A DNA stretch of 64,000 nucleotides from Teredinibacter turnerae (GCF_037935975.1 NZ_CP149817.1:1178001-1242000); one strand, 5' to 3'; counted from the first letter of the stretch, positions 37,203 through 47,616 are shown. The notes: generated by a model not told the origin, from the sequence alone. Translations and numbers: made by a program.

Positions 37203-38840
37203 CTATTTGACAATCAGTGCGACTAAACCGGTCATAAGTAAGAGTATGGTTTGAGGCGAAAGTGCACCGAGTTGCGGACTCTCCTGTAATGCAAGCCAAA
37301 TGCCGCTTCCAAGCAGACCGAAAGCAATTACGTTGAGAACGCTGTTGCGCAGGCGTCGCGAAGACCGGGATTCCGATTCACGCAAGGCTTCGCTGGCTGC
37401 TTTTAATTGTGGCGCAATCTGCGCAAGTTGCTTAACTTCAGTGACCGTGTCGAATACGAGATGGGGGACTTGAGGAAATTTTTCTATCCATTCCGGCGAG
37501 TGATATTGGAAATCCTTAAACAACGCCTTTGGTGAGAAGCGCTCGCGTACCCACCGTTCTAAAAATGGATGGGCGGTTGCCCACAGGTCGAGATCCGGGT
37601 AAATCTGGCGACCCATGCCCTCAATATTGAGCAGCGTTTTCTGCAGTAAAACGAGTTGCGGTTGCACTGGCATGCGGTAGCGACGCGCGGTGCGGAACAG
37701 GGAGATCAACGCCTGGCCGAATGAAATTTCTTTGAGAGGCTTTTCAAAAATGGGTTCGCACACGGCGCGAATTGCCGCTTCAAAGCCCGACACCGATGTG
37801 CCCTTTGGCACCCAGCCGCTGAGCACGTGCAGCTCGGCGACCTGGCGATAATCGCGGCGAAACATGGCGAGCAGATTGCGCGCTAAATAGTATTGGTCTT
37901 CGCGAGTGAGCGAGCCGACAATCGCCATGTCCACGGCCATGTAGCTGGGATTTTGCGGGTGAAGTTTAGAGATAAACACATTGCCCGGGTGCATATCGGC
38001 GTGGAAAAAATTATGGTCAAACACCTGGGTGAAAAATACTTCGACGCCGCGTTCGGCCAGAACTTTTAGGTCGATGCCGTGGGCTTTCAGGTTTTCAGAA
38101 TCGGTAACCGAGTGGCCGTATATGCGCTCTAGTACCAGTACGTTTTGCCGGGTGTAATCCCAATAGACTTCCGGGATATACAGCATGTCGGAGCCTTCAA
38201 AGTTGCGGCGCAATTGGGTGGCATTGGCGCCTTCGCGGCACAGGTCCAGCTCATCGAAGATGGTATCCCGGTATTCATCCACCACTTCCACCGGGCGCAG
38301 GCGGCGGCCTTCGCTGCTGTACTTTTCGACCAGTTCGGCAAACCAGCGCAGCAGGCTGGTGTCTTTTTCGATGGTGGGCTCGAGCCCGGGCCTGACGGCT
38401 TTAACCACCACCTCTTCGCCGCTGTGTAATTCGGCGGTATGCACCTGCGCCACCGATGCCGATGCCAGGGGCTCTCGATCGAAATGTTTGAATAACTGAT
38501 CTATGGGTTTGCCCAGGGCGCGCTCAACAATGTCGATAAACAGATCGCTACTGAAAGGTGCGACGTTATCTTGCAGACGGTCGAGCTCGGACACAATATC
38601 CGGCGGCATTAAATCCGGGCGGGTAGATAGCTGCTGGCCAAATTTCACAAATATCGGGCCCAGTTCTTCGAAGGCTTTGCGCAAACGCATTCCGCGCGGC
38701 TCGTCCACCTTCGGATAAAGCCGGTAGGCCAACAGCAACAACTTGAGGGTGCGCGGGCTCTGAGAGTTGCGGAGCAAATCGTCGAGCCGGTAACGGCCAA
38801 TGGTGTGGAGAATATGGAGGAGGCGAAGCAGTCGAGCCAC
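37203..38840 (-). CDS. ubiB: UbiB, ABC1/ADCK atypical kinase-ATPase needed for ubiquinone synthesis
   Basis: Membrane-anchored atypical protein-kinase-like ATPase required for coenzyme Q production. It has the family signature [18 protein letters not shown], the Ala-rich ASASVAQVH loop, VVVKAVRPG, and the metal-binding [10 protein letters not shown] and AVDMAIVG motifs. Two hydrophobic helices close the C-terminus (about residues 500-545). The open frame starts at 39059 inside ubiJ, but GTG 38840 gives 545 residues, the normal length, and the N-terminus [17 protein letters not shown] that fits the family; it lies 26 bases after the ubiJ stop. Confidence 0.93.
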   Translation of the reverse strand: MARLLRLLHILHTIGRYRLDDLLRNSQSPRTLKLLLLAYRLYPKVDEPRGMRLRKAFEELGPIFVKFGQQLSTRPDLMPPDIVSELDRLQDNVAPFSSDLFIDIVERALGKPIDQLFKHFDREPLASASVAQVHTAELHSGEEVVVKAVRPGLEPTIEKDTSLLRWFAELVEKYSSEGRRLRPVEVVDEYRDTIFDELDLCREGANATQLRRNFEGSDMLYIPEVYWDYTRQNVLVLERIYGHSVTDSENLKAHGIDLKVLAERGVEVFFTQVFDHNFFHADMHPGNVFISKLHPQNPSYMAVDMAIVGSLTREDQYYLARNLLAMFRRDYRQVAELHVLSGWVPKGTSVSGFEAAIRAVCEPIFEKPLKEISFGQALISLFRTARRYRMPVQPQLVLLQKTLLNIEGMGRQIYPDLDLWATAHPFLERWVRERFSPKALFKDFQYHSPEWIEKFPQVPHLVFDTVTEVKQLAQIAPQLKAASEALRESESRSSRRLRNSVLNVIAFGLLGSGIWLALQESPQLGALSPQTILLLMTGLVALIVK

Positions 38841-38865
38841 AAAATTACTCGTTTGTTTAGTTGCG

Positions 38866-39504
38866 TTATTTAGGTTTGCGTTGGCTAAGCTTGTCGAGGC
38901 GCAGTTGCAGCCGGTCGACACTTTGACGCAATTGGCTGACGTGTTCGCCAAATATTTGTATTTCTTCTCTTGCTGGCACTGCGCGCAGTTCTTCAGTAAT
39001 AAATTCCTGGATACGCCGTGCAGTATATTCCCTGTTCGGTAGCCAGCGGCTGGCCACATCGCGCCCCAGTTGCGCCATCAGATGGGCAGGTACGCTGCCT
39101 ATCACGTTCGCGAGTGCATCTTCCCAGTCTATGTCAATGTTGGCAAAGCAGCGTTGGTAGTCTGCCAGTAAACCAATCTGGCCTTTTACAGTAACCCCGG
39201 TATTAGCGAGGCTGGTACTGGCGGTGAAGACGAGCGAGAGAATGTCCCGCAGATCACCGCGCAATTCCACATCTGGCGCAGTGGCTGCGAAGGTGGTAAA
39301 TCGCAGCTGGTCTCCGGTTGCCCGGACGTGGCATTCGAACGCGGGCGAGGTGCTGACGATGCCTAACGTTTTACTGGGTAAACGGCCGATTGCCGCGCGG
39401 GTACCCGGGTCGTAACGCAATGCGCTGTTGATGATTTTTTCCAGGCTGCCCGAGATCAATATGCTGAATTCGTGAAAATGGGTTTCGCTTGCCGTGGCTG
39501 TCAT
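38866..39504 (-). CDS. ubiJ: UbiJ, SCP2-domain ubiquinone biosynthesis accessory factor
   Basis: 212-residue protein with an N-terminal SCP2/sterol-carrier-like domain (about 15-120, with [13 protein letters not shown]) and a C-terminal amphipathic coiled coil (about 165-205, ending [14 protein letters not shown]). UbiJ binds lipids and the Ubi enzymes of the cytosolic ubiquinone metabolon. The position between ubiE and ubiB, separated by 6 and about 26 bases, is the standard gammaproteobacterial arrangement. Confidence 0.93.
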   Translation of the reverse strand: MTATASETHFHEFSILISGSLEKIINSALRYDPGTRAAIGRLPSKTLGIVSTSPAFECHVRATGDQLRFTTFAATAPDVELRGDLRDILSLVFTASTSLANTGVTVKGQIGLLADYQRCFANIDIDWEDALANVIGSVPAHLMAQLGRDVASRWLPNREYTARRIQEFITEELRAVPAREEIQIFGEHVSQLRQSVDRLQLRLDKLSQRKPK

Positions 39505-39510
39505 CGTGGG

Positions 39511-40260
39511 TCAGGCCTTGGTGCCTTTGTGAATTGCAACTATGCCGCCGGTCATGTTGTAGTAGCGGCATTGCGCAAAGCCGGCGTTTTCCATCATGCC
39601 TTTCAGGGTTTGCTGGTCTGGGTGCATGCGGATACTTTCGGCGAGGTAGCGATAGCTGTCAGCGTCCTGGGTGATCAGTTTGCCCATCATCGGTAATACA
39701 TTAAAGGAATACAGGTCGTAGGCTTTTTCGAGCAAACTGTTTTGTGGTTTGGAGAATTCCAATACCAGCAATCGTCCGCCCGGTTTGAGCACACGATTCA
39801 TCGCGGCAAGCGCCATGTCCTTATCGGTCACATTGCGCAAGCCAAATGCAATGGTGATGCAGTCAAAGGTGTTATCGGGAAACGGAAGAAACTGGGCGTC
39901 GGCCTGCGTGTACTGCACATTGCCGAGGAAGCCTTTATCAACTAATTTGTCACGGCCCACTTTCAGCATGGAGTCGTTGATGTCGGCCAGTACAACCTGG
40001 CCTTCATCGCCGACCAGGCGGGCAAATTTGGCGGTAAGGTCGCCGGTGCCGCCGGCAATGTCCAGTACCCGGTTGCCTGGGCGCACACCACTCAACTCAA
40101 TGGTGAATTTTTTCCACAGGCGATGAATGCCACCGGACATGACATCGTTCATTAAGTCGTATTTTGCGGCAACAGAATGAAATACACCGGCAACGCGCTC
40201 GGCTTTCTCTGCGGCGTTGACTGTCTCGAAACCAAAATGCGTGGTGTTCTCGTCGGACAT
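39511..40260 (-). CDS. ubiE: UbiE, ubiquinone/menaquinone C-methyltransferase
   Basis: SAM-dependent methyltransferase of ubiquinone synthesis (2-methoxy-6-polyprenylbenzoquinol methylation), 249 residues. Motifs: [21 protein letters not shown], the SAM-binding [43 protein letters not shown] and [12 protein letters not shown], all diagnostic for UbiE. First gene of ubiE-ubiJ-ubiB. A perfect inverted repeat lies just upstream of its start. Confidence 0.96.
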   Translation of the reverse strand: MSDENTTHFGFETVNAAEKAERVAGVFHSVAAKYDLMNDVMSGGIHRLWKKFTIELSGVRPGNRVLDIAGGTGDLTAKFARLVGDEGQVVLADINDSMLKVGRDKLVDKGFLGNVQYTQADAQFLPFPDNTFDCITIAFGLRNVTDKDMALAAMNRVLKPGGRLLVLEFSKPQNSLLEKAYDLYSFNVLPMMGKLITQDADSYRYLAESIRMHPDQQTLKGMMENAGFAQCRYYNMTGGIVAIHKGTKA

Positions 40261-40280
40261 GATTTAACCCCCGTCTAATA

Positions 40281-40308
40281 AGCGCCAAATTGTACCGTAT
40301 TTGGCGCT
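40281..40308. other. Perfect 10-base inverted repeat before ubiE
   Basis: AGCGCCAAAT and ATTTGGCGCT around an 8-base loop, about 20 bases upstream of the ubiE ATG and 100 bases after the DUF971 gene. On the minus strand it is followed by TTATTAG, not a clear T tract, so it could be a weak terminator of the hslVU transcript, a leader hairpin, or an operator. Confidence 0.5.
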
Positions 40309-40410
40309 AGCTTAGGGCCTGTTGATGCGTGAGTAGGGGTTATACGCGCAAGAATGTAACGCGGGCTTGGTTTAGTCGAGAGAAAGCATGGGGGTCTTAC
40401 AGATCCGTTG

Positions 40411-40791
40411 TCAGGGATCGATCCATTTAACCGCACTTGTTTGCGCGGCTTCTTCCTCTTGCTTGTGCGCGGCAACACGTTGCAGGTAATCCTGCCAGTT
40501 GGCGGTGTGGTTAGTGGCCAGTTCGTGCAAATACTGCCAGGTGTATATGCCTGTGTCGTGGCCATCACTGAAAACCAGTTTTATGGCGTAGTTCCCTTGC
40601 GGCTCTACGCCGGTAATCTGTACCCCTGATTTATTAAGCTGCAGAACTTCCTGTCCGGGGCCATGGCCGGTTACTTCTGCCGATGGTGAAAATACGCGCA
40701 GGTACTCAGCGCTGAGCGGAAATACTGTTTCCGCCCAGGTCAGCTCGAGAATACCGGATTTTCGGTGCAGCTTAATATGTGTTGGTTGCAT
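40411..40791 (-). CDS. DUF971 (gamma-butyrobetaine hydroxylase N-terminal-like) protein
   Basis: 126-residue single-domain protein of the DUF971 / GBBH-like N-terminal family. Visible signs are LHRKSGILELTW at the N-terminus, SAEYLRVFSPSAEVTGHG, and FSDGHDTGIYTWQYLHELA, which contain the conserved Trp, His and Asp residues. The family is linked to Fe-S or metal handling in some proteins, but no reaction is known for this stand-alone form. It starts at the last base of hslU; the hslVU-DUF971-ubiE order is common in gammaproteobacteria. Confidence 0.9.
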   Translation of the reverse strand: MQPTHIKLHRKSGILELTWAETVFPLSAEYLRVFSPSAEVTGHGPGQEVLQLNKSGVQITGVEPQGNYAIKLVFSDGHDTGIYTWQYLHELATNHTANWQDYLQRVAAHKQEEEAAQTSAVKWIDP

Positions 40792-42107
40792 CAGAGTATA
40801 TAGCGGCTCAAATCTTCATTAGTTGCGAGTTCGCCCAGCTGCTTATCCACAAAGGCAGCGTCTACCGTAATTTCAACAGATTCACCGTCGGTGTTGAAAG
40901 AGGCTTCTTCCAAAAGTTTTTCCAGTACCGTGTGCAAGCGCCGGGCTCCGATGTTTTCGGTGCGCTCGTTCACATCGAATGCAGTTTCGGCGATCCGTCG
41001 AATCCCATCTTTGCTGAATGCGAGACTCACCCCTTCGGTTGCCAGTAGTGCCTGGTGTTGCTCTGTGAGGGATGCATCCGGCTCGGTAAGAATGCGCTCA
41101 AAGTCTTCTGGGCTCAAGGCTTCAAGTTCAACTCGGATAGGCAGGCGACCTTGCAACTCAGGAATCAGATCTGACGGCTTCGAGAGGTGGAACGCGCCAG
41201 AGGCGATAAACAGAATATGGTCGGTTTTGATCATACCGTGTTTCGTGCTCACTGTGCAGCCCTCGATCAATGGCAACAGGTCGCGTTGTACGCCTTCGCG
41301 CGAGACATCGGCGCCAGACGCATTGTCGCGCTTGGTCACTTTGTCGATTTCATCGATGAAAACAATGCCGTTTTGCTCGGCTGCTTCAATAGCTTGTGCT
41401 TTGAGCTCATCTTCGTTGATCAGCTTGGCGGCTTCTTCGTCGGTAAGTTTTTTGAACGCCTTTTTAACCGTGAGCTTGGCTTTGCGGGTTTTACCGGATG
41501 ACATGGAAGAGAACATATTTTGCAACTGGCTGGTCATGTCCTCCATCCCGGGTGGCGCCATAATCTCTACGCCTACCGGCGTCGCGGCCATTTCGATTTC
41601 GATTTCTTTGTCATCCAGATCACCTTCACGCAATTTCTTGCGGAATATCTGGCGGGTATTGGATTCATGTTGCTCTTCGCTACTACTGCGCGCCGGTGGT
41701 AGCAGCGCGTCGAGAATACGCTCTTCGGCAGCTTCCATAGCGCGATAGCGGCATTTAGCCATTTCTTGTTCGCGAAACAGTTTGATGGAGCCATCTAGCA
41801 AATCTCGCACGATCGATTCCACATCGCGACCGACATAGCCCACTTCGGTGAACTTGGTGGCTTCTACTTTGATGAACGGCGCGTTGGCCAGCTTGGCCAG
41901 GCGGCGTGCAATTTCTGTTTTACCGACACCGGTAGGGCCGATCATCAGAATATTTTTGGGGGTGATTTCGTTGCGCAGGCTCTTATCCACCTGCATACGG
42001 CGCCAACGATTGCGCAAGGCAATAGCGACAGCCTTTTTGGCTGCCTGCTGGCCCACGATAAATTTGTCCAGCTCCGAGACAATCTCTCTAGGTGTCATTT
42101 GCGACAT
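40791..42107 (-). CDS. hslU: HslU, ATPase subunit of the HslUV protease
   Basis: AAA+ unfoldase (ClpY) that feeds substrates into HslV. 438 residues: [18 protein letters not shown], Walker [17 protein letters not shown] (about 53-68), the pore motif GYVGRD, the I-domain (about 110-240), Walker [10 protein letters not shown], and the C-terminal tail ending DLSRYIL, which inserts into HslV and activates it. It follows hslV by about 30 bases. Confidence 0.97.
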   Translation of the reverse strand: MSQMTPREIVSELDKFIVGQQAAKKAVAIALRNRWRRMQVDKSLRNEITPKNILMIGPTGVGKTEIARRLAKLANAPFIKVEATKFTEVGYVGRDVESIVRDLLDGSIKLFREQEMAKCRYRAMEAAEERILDALLPPARSSSEEQHESNTRQIFRKKLREGDLDDKEIEIEMAATPVGVEIMAPPGMEDMTSQLQNMFSSMSSGKTRKAKLTVKKAFKKLTDEEAAKLINEDELKAQAIEAAEQNGIVFIDEIDKVTKRDNASGADVSREGVQRDLLPLIEGCTVSTKHGMIKTDHILFIASGAFHLSKPSDLIPELQGRLPIRVELEALSPEDFERILTEPDASLTEQHQALLATEGVSLAFSKDGIRRIAETAFDVNERTENIGARRLHTVLEKLLEEASFNTDGESVEITVDAAFVDKQLGELATNEDLSRYIL

Positions 42108-42137
42108 GAGTAAACCTTTTATGTCTTCGCTTGAGAA

Positions 42138-42677
42138 TTAGTATTCCAGCTCTTCAATGGTCTGATTATGGTTGGTGTAAATGCAGATATCGCCTGCAAT
42201 AGTGAGGCCTTTCTGCACAATTTCGCGCGCAGACAGATCGGTGTTGTCGAGCAGGGCGCGAGCGGCCGATTGCGCGAAGGCACCGCCAGAACCAATAGCG
42301 ATCAAGTCGTCTTCCGGTTGAATAACATCACCGTTACCCGTGATGATCAGTGATGCCTCCTTGTCAGCCACTGCGAGCAGCGCTTCCAGGCGGCGCAAGG
42401 CTCTGTCTGTGCGCCAGTCTTTCGCCAGCTCAACCGCTGCGCGCACCAACTGGCCTCCGTGGCTTTCGAGTTTGGCTTCAAAGCGCTCGAACAAGGTGAA
42501 TGCGTCTGCGGTGCCACCGGCAAAACCGGCGATGACTTGATTCTTGTAAAGGCGTCGAACTTTGCGAGCGTTGCCTTTCATGATGGTGTTGCCAAGAGAA
42601 ACCTGGCCGTCGCCGCCGATGACCACCTGATTGCCGCGGCGAATGGAGAGAATGGTGGTTCCGCGATACTGTTCCAA
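42138..42677 (-). CDS. hslV: HslV, proteasome-like peptidase subunit
   Basis: Threonine peptidase (ClpQ) of the HslUV complex, 179 residues. The catalytic Thr is at position 7 ([11 protein letters not shown]), exposed after loss of a short propeptide MEQYRG. Other family features are [22 protein letters not shown] and [14 protein letters not shown]. Expected to be heat-shock regulated with hslU, though no sigma32 promoter was confidently seen. Confidence 0.97.
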   Translation of the reverse strand: MEQYRGTTILSIRRGNQVVIGGDGQVSLGNTIMKGNARKVRRLYKNQVIAGFAGGTADAFTLFERFEAKLESHGGQLVRAAVELAKDWRTDRALRRLEALLAVADKEASLIITGNGDVIQPEDDLIAIGSGGAFAQSAARALLDNTDLSAREIVQKGLTIAGDICIYTNHNQTIEELEY

Positions 42678-42867
42678 AGCGTTTCCTTAAGTCTCGTGTA
42701 AAACAGCAAAGTGGGGACGCGGTAAAACAAATTCAAGCGAAAATGCTGCTCATCCTGAAGCTGTTTACAGGGTGATGAACGCGGTCAGCGGACGCGACAG
42801 GCGCAAGGATGTAGAGAGTGAATAGCGACTTTGGCAGCTCGCACTGCCTGCCTGGACCGGTGGCGAC

Positions 42868-43452
42868 TTATGGCGCTGGCGTTTTCATGCGTTTTAGGAC
42901 CAGTGCTTCATGGTGATTGGATACCAATGTCCCGCGCGCTTTCGCCAGCAGAGAGCGGGATTCAAATGGGCCGACCAGTACACGGTTCCAGGTATCGCCT
43001 TTGCGCACTTCTGCGCGCTCAACTCGCGCATCGAGATTGAGCAGCAATAGCTGAACGCGGAGTTCTTCGGCGTCGTCCACGTTTTTAAACGACGCGACCT
43101 GAAGGATATATTCGTAGGTATCTGTTTGCGCGGGTGGCTCGTCGCTCGAGACGGTATTGTCTTTGTCGGTCAGCTCGGGAATCGATACCCGGGTTTCTTT
43201 TAAAACTTCGTAAAAATCGAACTTCGGCTGCGCCGGTTTGCTCTCTTTCTTGGTGACCTTTGCGCTGCTGGAAGACGTCGTTTTGCTGTCCGCAATACGC
43301 TGTACCGGGTCCAGTTGCGAGAGCCGCATTAAAAACATAATGAACGCGCCCAAAACGCAGCCTGTGAACAGCCATACCCAAGCGGGTACGCGGGGCTCAT
43401 TGGATTTGCGACGATTGGATGAGCGTCGAGTGCGAGAGTAATCTTGCGCCAT
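42868..43452 (-). CDS. SPOR-domain membrane protein (FtsN-like)
   Basis: 194-residue bitopic protein: a basic cytoplasmic N-terminus (RTRRSSNRRK), one transmembrane helix (about 25-44, WVWLFTGCVLGAFIMFL), a Lys/Ser-rich periplasmic linker and a C-terminal SPOR domain (about 112-190, YILQVASFKNVDDAEELR and VLVGPFESRSLLAKARGTL). SPOR domains bind denuded peptidoglycan at the division site. Topology and position next to hslVU match the FtsN-like proteins of gammaproteobacteria; being the true FtsN is an inference. Confidence 0.88.
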   Translation of the reverse strand: MAQDYSRTRRSSNRRKSNEPRVPAWVWLFTGCVLGAFIMFLMRLSQLDPVQRIADSKTTSSSSAKVTKKESKPAQPKFDFYEVLKETRVSIPELTDKDNTVSSDEPPAQTDTYEYILQVASFKNVDDAEELRVQLLLLNLDARVERAEVRKGDTWNRVLVGPFESRSLLAKARGTLVSNHHEALVLKRMKTPAP

Positions 43453-43878
43453 TGGAAAGCGTGAACCTGCGTGGAGCTTAAATCAGGAGTCGAGTCGAAC
43501 TGGGTTTAGCATTAATTAGCACTGCTCGGCCAAGCATAGTCTGCTGGCTTACAGCGAGGTTCTGGCCGGCGCAATAGCCAATACCGGAATCGATGTGTTG
43601 GGTGCCACGAGCGCGTGCTAATTGGTGTTCGCCAGATAATGGCAAGCGTATCACAAGATGAGGGTCGAAACAGAATTTCTACAATATTTTTATTGGTTTA
43701 GCGTCACAATCTAAGCTATTATCGAGGTTATTCAAGCGCCTGAAGGCCGTTCATTATGGCGGTTTTATCAGAGGCTCTTTCCGCGACTTAGCCGCAATAA
43801 TTCTCGGAACCGGGTTTTGCGGTCGGTTTTATTTTGTCGCATCAGCCTGTTGGGTAAAAAGCCTGAGAGTGGATAACT
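43453..43878. other. Intergenic region between SPOR gene and Ig-like lipoprotein gene
   Basis: About 425 bases with no supported gene. A possible plus-strand promoter is TTGGTT (about 43695), 18-base spacer, TATTAT (about 43719), but the -35 is weak. The two flanking genes diverge, so both promoters should be here. Confidence 0.4.
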
Positions 43879-44949
43879 ATGGTTTGTGTACTGCGATTAA
43901 TTCAATCTTCCTTTTTTCTAATCTTCTCCTCGTTGTTACTGGCGGGTTGTGGCGGTGCCCCTGGCACGGTGGGTTCCGATGACCTGGTGGCCAAAATCAG
44001 CTTTGTCAGTGCGACCCCTGATTACCTGACGTTAGCGGGCCAGGGCGGCGTGGAGCAGTCGGTGGTTTCATTCAAGGTCACTGACCAGTATGGCGCAGCG
44101 CTTAGTGGTGTCGGTGTGACCTTCGAGCTTAGTGATGATGTGGGTGGTGCGCGCTTGAGTACCACTCGCGCGTCCACTGGGTTCGATGGCGAAGTCAATA
44201 CGGTGGTCAGTAGCGGCACTGCGCCGGTTGCGCTCTACGTTACTGCGACAATTGACGGCACGCATATTCAGAGCTTCTCGGACGAAATCTCAATTTCTAC
44301 ATCCGGCTTTAGCGCTTCTTCGTTTAGCTTGTCGGTGATCGTCTCTGATGAAGTCACAGGTTCTTCTGAGCCATTTGATTATTACGGCAACCCCTACAAC
44401 CCCGTAACGAATGGTTCGCTGCGTATTGAATCGGCAGGAGAGCTTGGTGGTATTGAAGCGGAACTGCAGATGATCGTAACCGACCAGTTCGGCCATAAGG
44501 TTCGCGATGGTGCAAAAGTGACTATCGTTTCGCCCATGTCGGGTCTGGTACGGCCATCGGCATGTATCGTCGCGGACGGTATTTGTCAGGCGACCTGGAC
44601 CAGTACGTCCGGCTCGGGCTATGGCATTGGTGATCACGTGATTCTGCTGGCGTATGCAAGTGGAGCCGAATCGTTCGATGACGTCAACGGCAATAATATT
44701 TTCGACGAAGGCGAGCAGTTTGTCGATTTCCACGAAGCGTTCGCCGATGAAAACTTTAACGGCATGTACGACTTGGGTGAGTTCTTCGTTGATGCTAACA
44801 GCAACGGTGTATTTGATGCGGTGGGTAATGGCGTGTGGGATGGTCCGTGCCTTACCGATAGCTGTGCCGGTCAGGACTCTACCATTATCTGGAACACGCT
44901 GGTTCTAGAGTTGGGCGCTTGCCCAGATGAGGGTTGTTCGGCCAACTAA
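43879..44949 (+). CDS. Lipoprotein with bacterial Ig-like domains and aspartate-rich Ca-loop-like repeats
   Basis: 356-residue lipoprotein with lipobox LLAGC (Cys24). Residues about 35-140 form an invasin-like Big_1 domain (VSFKVTDQYGAALSGVGVTFEL, STTRASTGFDGEVNTVV), and a second similar domain covers about 180-270 (QMIVTDQFGHKVRDGAKVTIV). The segment from about 272 to 318 has three D-x-[N/D]-x-[N/D]-G-x-[F/Y]-D-like loops (VNGNNIFDEGE, NFNGMYDLGE, NSNGVFDAVG), like EF-hand or dockerin calcium loops. It ends with four Cys in short pairs (CLTDSC, CPDEGC). The function is unknown; a cell-surface, Ca-stabilised role is inferred. Its stop overlaps the convergent priA end by four bases. Confidence 0.8.
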   Translation: MVCVLRLIQSSFFLIFSSLLLAGCGGAPGTVGSDDLVAKISFVSATPDYLTLAGQGGVEQSVVSFKVTDQYGAALSGVGVTFELSDDVGGARLSTTRASTGFDGEVNTVVSSGTAPVALYVTATIDGTHIQSFSDEISISTSGFSASSFSLSVIVSDEVTGSSEPFDYYGNPYNPVTNGSLRIESAGELGGIEAELQMIVTDQFGHKVRDGAKVTIVSPMSGLVRPSACIVADGICQATWTSTSGSGYGIGDHVILLAYASGAESFDDVNGNNIFDEGEQFVDFHEAFADENFNGMYDLGEFFVDANSNGVFDAVGNGVWDGPCLTDSCAGQDSTIIWNTLVLELGACPDEGCSAN

Positions 44950-47165
44950 ACTTCCTGTGGATCTACATCCACAGACCAGCGGGTGCGGCGCGCCAGTGCC
45001 TGCTGGTCGATTTTCTCGATTCCTTCCTTCAGTAATTTTTGCAACGCCTTGCGACTGGCCGCTGTGATATGCAGTTGGTAGCGGAAGCGCTCGTTTACTC
45101 TCTCCATTCGCGCTGGGATCGGTCCCAGATACTGCAGCTGCTGCGATGGTGGCATTAAGCCGGACAGTTGTTGGCGAGCCATTTTTAGAAAATCTATAGC
45201 ATTTTGCGGCCGCTTGGATTCGGCGCGTATCAGGCACTGGTGAGCAAATGGTGGCAAAAATGCGGTTTGGCGTTCGTTGAGCAGTTGGCGGGCGAATAAG
45301 TGGTAGCCCTTGGTAAGCAGCAGATCTAACAGAGGGTGATCCGGGCTGTGGCTTTGGATAAGTACCTGCCCAGGGATTTCTCCCCGGCCTGCACGGCCAG
45401 CAACCTGTATCACCAGCTGAGCCATTCGCTCCGGGCCGCGATAATCGGCGCTCATGAGCCCTTGGTCGCAGTCGGCGATAACGACCAGCGCGATATTGGG
45501 GAAGTGGTGCCCCTTGGCGAGCATTTGGGTGCCAATCAGAATGCACGGTTTGCCGGATTTCACTACCTCAAGGGTCTCCTGTAAGCTGTTTTTCTGTCGC
45601 GTTGAATCTCTATCAATACGGATAATCGGTGTGTCGGGAAATCGCTCCTCCAGCCACTGCTCTGTTTGTTCCGTACCCAAACCTCTCGGGTTTAGATCGG
45701 GACTGTTGCATTGCGGGCAGTGTCGGTTAACCGGTTTTTGTGCATCGCAGTGGTGGCAGTGCAGGTGGTATGGCGCTTTATGCAGAGTGAGGTTGGCGTC
45801 GCACGAGGGACATTCGGCAATCCAGCCACAATGGTGGCAGAGCAGGGACGGTGCGTAACCTCGGCGATTCACAAACACAATGGCTTGCTGGCCGCGCGCT
45901 ATGGTTTTTTCAAGCGCTGTAACTGATGCATCACACAAGCCGGCCGTCAGCGTTTTACCGCGTAAATCCACACGACTGATTGTGGGGGGCTTCGCTGCAC
46001 CGGCACGGCGTGTCAGGCGCAAGTGGGCGAACCTGCCGTGGATGGCGTTGTAAAAGCTTTCCAGTGAGGGGGTGGCAGAGCCGAGCACAATGGGAATCTG
46101 CAGCTGGTTCGCGCGGTAAATGGAGAGGTCTCTCGCCGAGTAACGCAACCCATCCTGTTGTTTAAAAGACAGGTCATGCTCTTCATCGACAATAATTATT
46201 CCTAGATCCTGCATCGGGCACAGGGACGCCAGACGAGTGCCAATAACGATGCGGGCTCTGCCATCGCGGGCGGCGAGCCAGTTGTTGGTACGCTGGCTGT
46301 CGCTGACATTGGAGTGCAATTCTGCTACCGAGCACGCGAACCGTTGCTCGAACCGCGCCACCGTCTGCGGGGTGAGGCCGATTTCCGGTATTAGGACCAG
46401 AGCCTGTTTGCCCGCTTGCAGGGTGCGTGCAATAGCTTGTAAGTAAAATTCAGTCTTGCCGCTACCGGTTGCCCCCTCCAGCAAGTAGCAGGTATAGCGA
46501 TGAAAACTCAATTGACTGAGAGCAGCCTCTTGCTCCTCTGTCAGAGGTAGCGGTGACTCCCGCAGCAGCTGATCTGCTGCGTCTTTGGGAGCTTGATGCT
46601 CTGGAACCCGTTCGACTTTTTCCACCAGCCCTTTTTTTTGCATCGCGGTCATGGTCGCGCTGCTGATGTCCAGTTTGCGTGCGTCGGCGTCTAATAAGTA
46701 ATCGTTCTGCAGTAGATGTTGGAGTGCTATTTGTTGTTTTTTCGCGCGCTTGAGTGCGGTCTCTGGCAAACCTTTCCCTTCGGTCGTCAGTTGCCAGGCT
46801 TCTTGCGTCGGCGCGCTGGATTTACCTTGCCGGAGCGGGGTTGGCATCGCGGTTGAGAGGGTTTCGCCAAGCGGGTGCTGGTAATAATCCGCGGCCCACC
46901 AGCACAAATTTAACAGCTCAGCTGGGAATAGCGGTTTTTGATCCAGGATCTCGAGCGCCGCGACGATCTTCGAAGGGTCGTAGGTTGGGGTTTGGTGGCA
47001 TGACAGGATGATGCCAACCATCGACTGGTGACCGAAATTAACCGCGACCCGGCATCCCATGTAGTTTGCAGCTGGCTTTGCCTCCGCGGGGAGTCGGTAG
47101 TCGAATGTGTTGCGCAGCGGGATGGGTAGCGCGACAGAGATGAACCAGTCTTGGGTGGTTGTCAT
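44946..47165 (-). CDS. priA: PriA, primosomal replication-restart helicase
   Basis: 3'-5' DNA helicase that reloads the replisome at stalled forks, 739 residues. The N-terminal DNA-binding domain (FDYRLPAEAKPAANYMGCRVAV) is followed by helicase motifs: Walker A EGATGSGKTEFYLQ (about 237), DEEH (about 330), and motif VI VAGRAGRG. Paired Cys motifs (CHHCGWIAECPSC, CHHCDAQ, CPQC) form the zinc sites. Normal length. The gene follows rpmE after a terminator. Confidence 0.96.
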   Translation of the reverse strand: MTTTQDWFISVALPIPLRNTFDYRLPAEAKPAANYMGCRVAVNFGHQSMVGIILSCHQTPTYDPSKIVAALEILDQKPLFPAELLNLCWWAADYYQHPLGETLSTAMPTPLRQGKSSAPTQEAWQLTTEGKGLPETALKRAKKQQIALQHLLQNDYLLDADARKLDISSATMTAMQKKGLVEKVERVPEHQAPKDAADQLLRESPLPLTEEQEAALSQLSFHRYTCYLLEGATGSGKTEFYLQAIARTLQAGKQALVLIPEIGLTPQTVARFEQRFACSVAELHSNVSDSQRTNNWLAARDGRARIVIGTRLASLCPMQDLGIIIVDEEHDLSFKQQDGLRYSARDLSIYRANQLQIPIVLGSATPSLESFYNAIHGRFAHLRLTRRAGAAKPPTISRVDLRGKTLTAGLCDASVTALEKTIARGQQAIVFVNRRGYAPSLLCHHCGWIAECPSCDANLTLHKAPYHLHCHHCDAQKPVNRHCPQCNSPDLNPRGLGTEQTEQWLEERFPDTPIIRIDRDSTRQKNSLQETLEVVKSGKPCILIGTQMLAKGHHFPNIALVVIADCDQGLMSADYRGPERMAQLVIQVAGRAGRGEIPGQVLIQSHSPDHPLLDLLLTKGYHLFARQLLNERQTAFLPPFAHQCLIRAESKRPQNAIDFLKMARQQLSGLMPPSQQLQYLGPIPARMERVNERFRYQLHITAASRKALQKLLKEGIEKIDQQALARRTRWSVDVDPQEV

Positions 47166-47208
47166 CTTGAGTGTGAAATTGGCAGTGTAGGATCTGCAGA
47201 TTCTATAA

Positions 47209-47238
47209 CGAAAATACCCGCCAGGTTAGGCGGGTATT
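47209..47238 (-). terminator. Rho-independent terminator after rpmE
   Basis: Perfect stem AATACCCGCC/GGCGGGTATT with a 6-base loop; on the minus strand it is followed by TTTTCGTT. It separates rpmE from priA, about 20 bases after the rpmE stop. Confidence 0.75.
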
Positions 47239-47256
47239 CGGGAGCGCAAGAGCGAA

Positions 47257-47466
47257 TTACTTGCTGCGACGAGTAAAGCGCTTGTTGAAGCGATCAATGC
47301 GGCCGCCGCTATCAAGAACTTTTTGTTTGCCGGTATAAAACGGGTGGCACTCGGAGCAAACGTCGACATGGATGTCTTTCGCCAGAGTGGAACGGGTTTT
47401 AATGACGTTGCCACAGCTGCAGGTAGCAGTCATGTCGCCGTATTTTGGTTGAATATCTTCTTTCAT
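47257..47466 (-). CDS. rpmE: 50S ribosomal protein L31, zinc-binding type
   Basis: 69-residue ribosomal protein, starting [12 protein letters not shown]. The four zinc ligands Cys16, Cys18, Cys37 and Cys40 (CSCG and [10 protein letters not shown]) are present, so this is the C+ form, which serves as a zinc reserve and is replaced by YkgM-type L31 under zinc limitation. A shorter frame on the same strand is a shadow. Confidence 0.97.
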   Translation of the reverse strand: MKEDIQPKYGDMTATCSCGNVIKTRSTLAKDIHVDVCSECHPFYTGKQKVLDSGGRIDRFNKRFTRRSK

Positions 47467-47616
47467 TTTCGCCTCTTGCCTTGTTCAGGCCTTGCTGGAT
47501 GCCGCCACCTGATCTATTGCCAGGCACCGCACCTCGTGGGTAAGACTATTGCCGGATGTCCGGACTTAGGGAGGCGGCATACTACCAGAAAGTGCCGCCA
47601 GTGCAAGTGGTCAACG

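Noticed and set aside
47570-47600. Hairpin GGCGGCA...TGCCGCC after mrcA as a terminator
   Set aside because: The stem is fair but no T tract follows on the minus strand, so it was not called.
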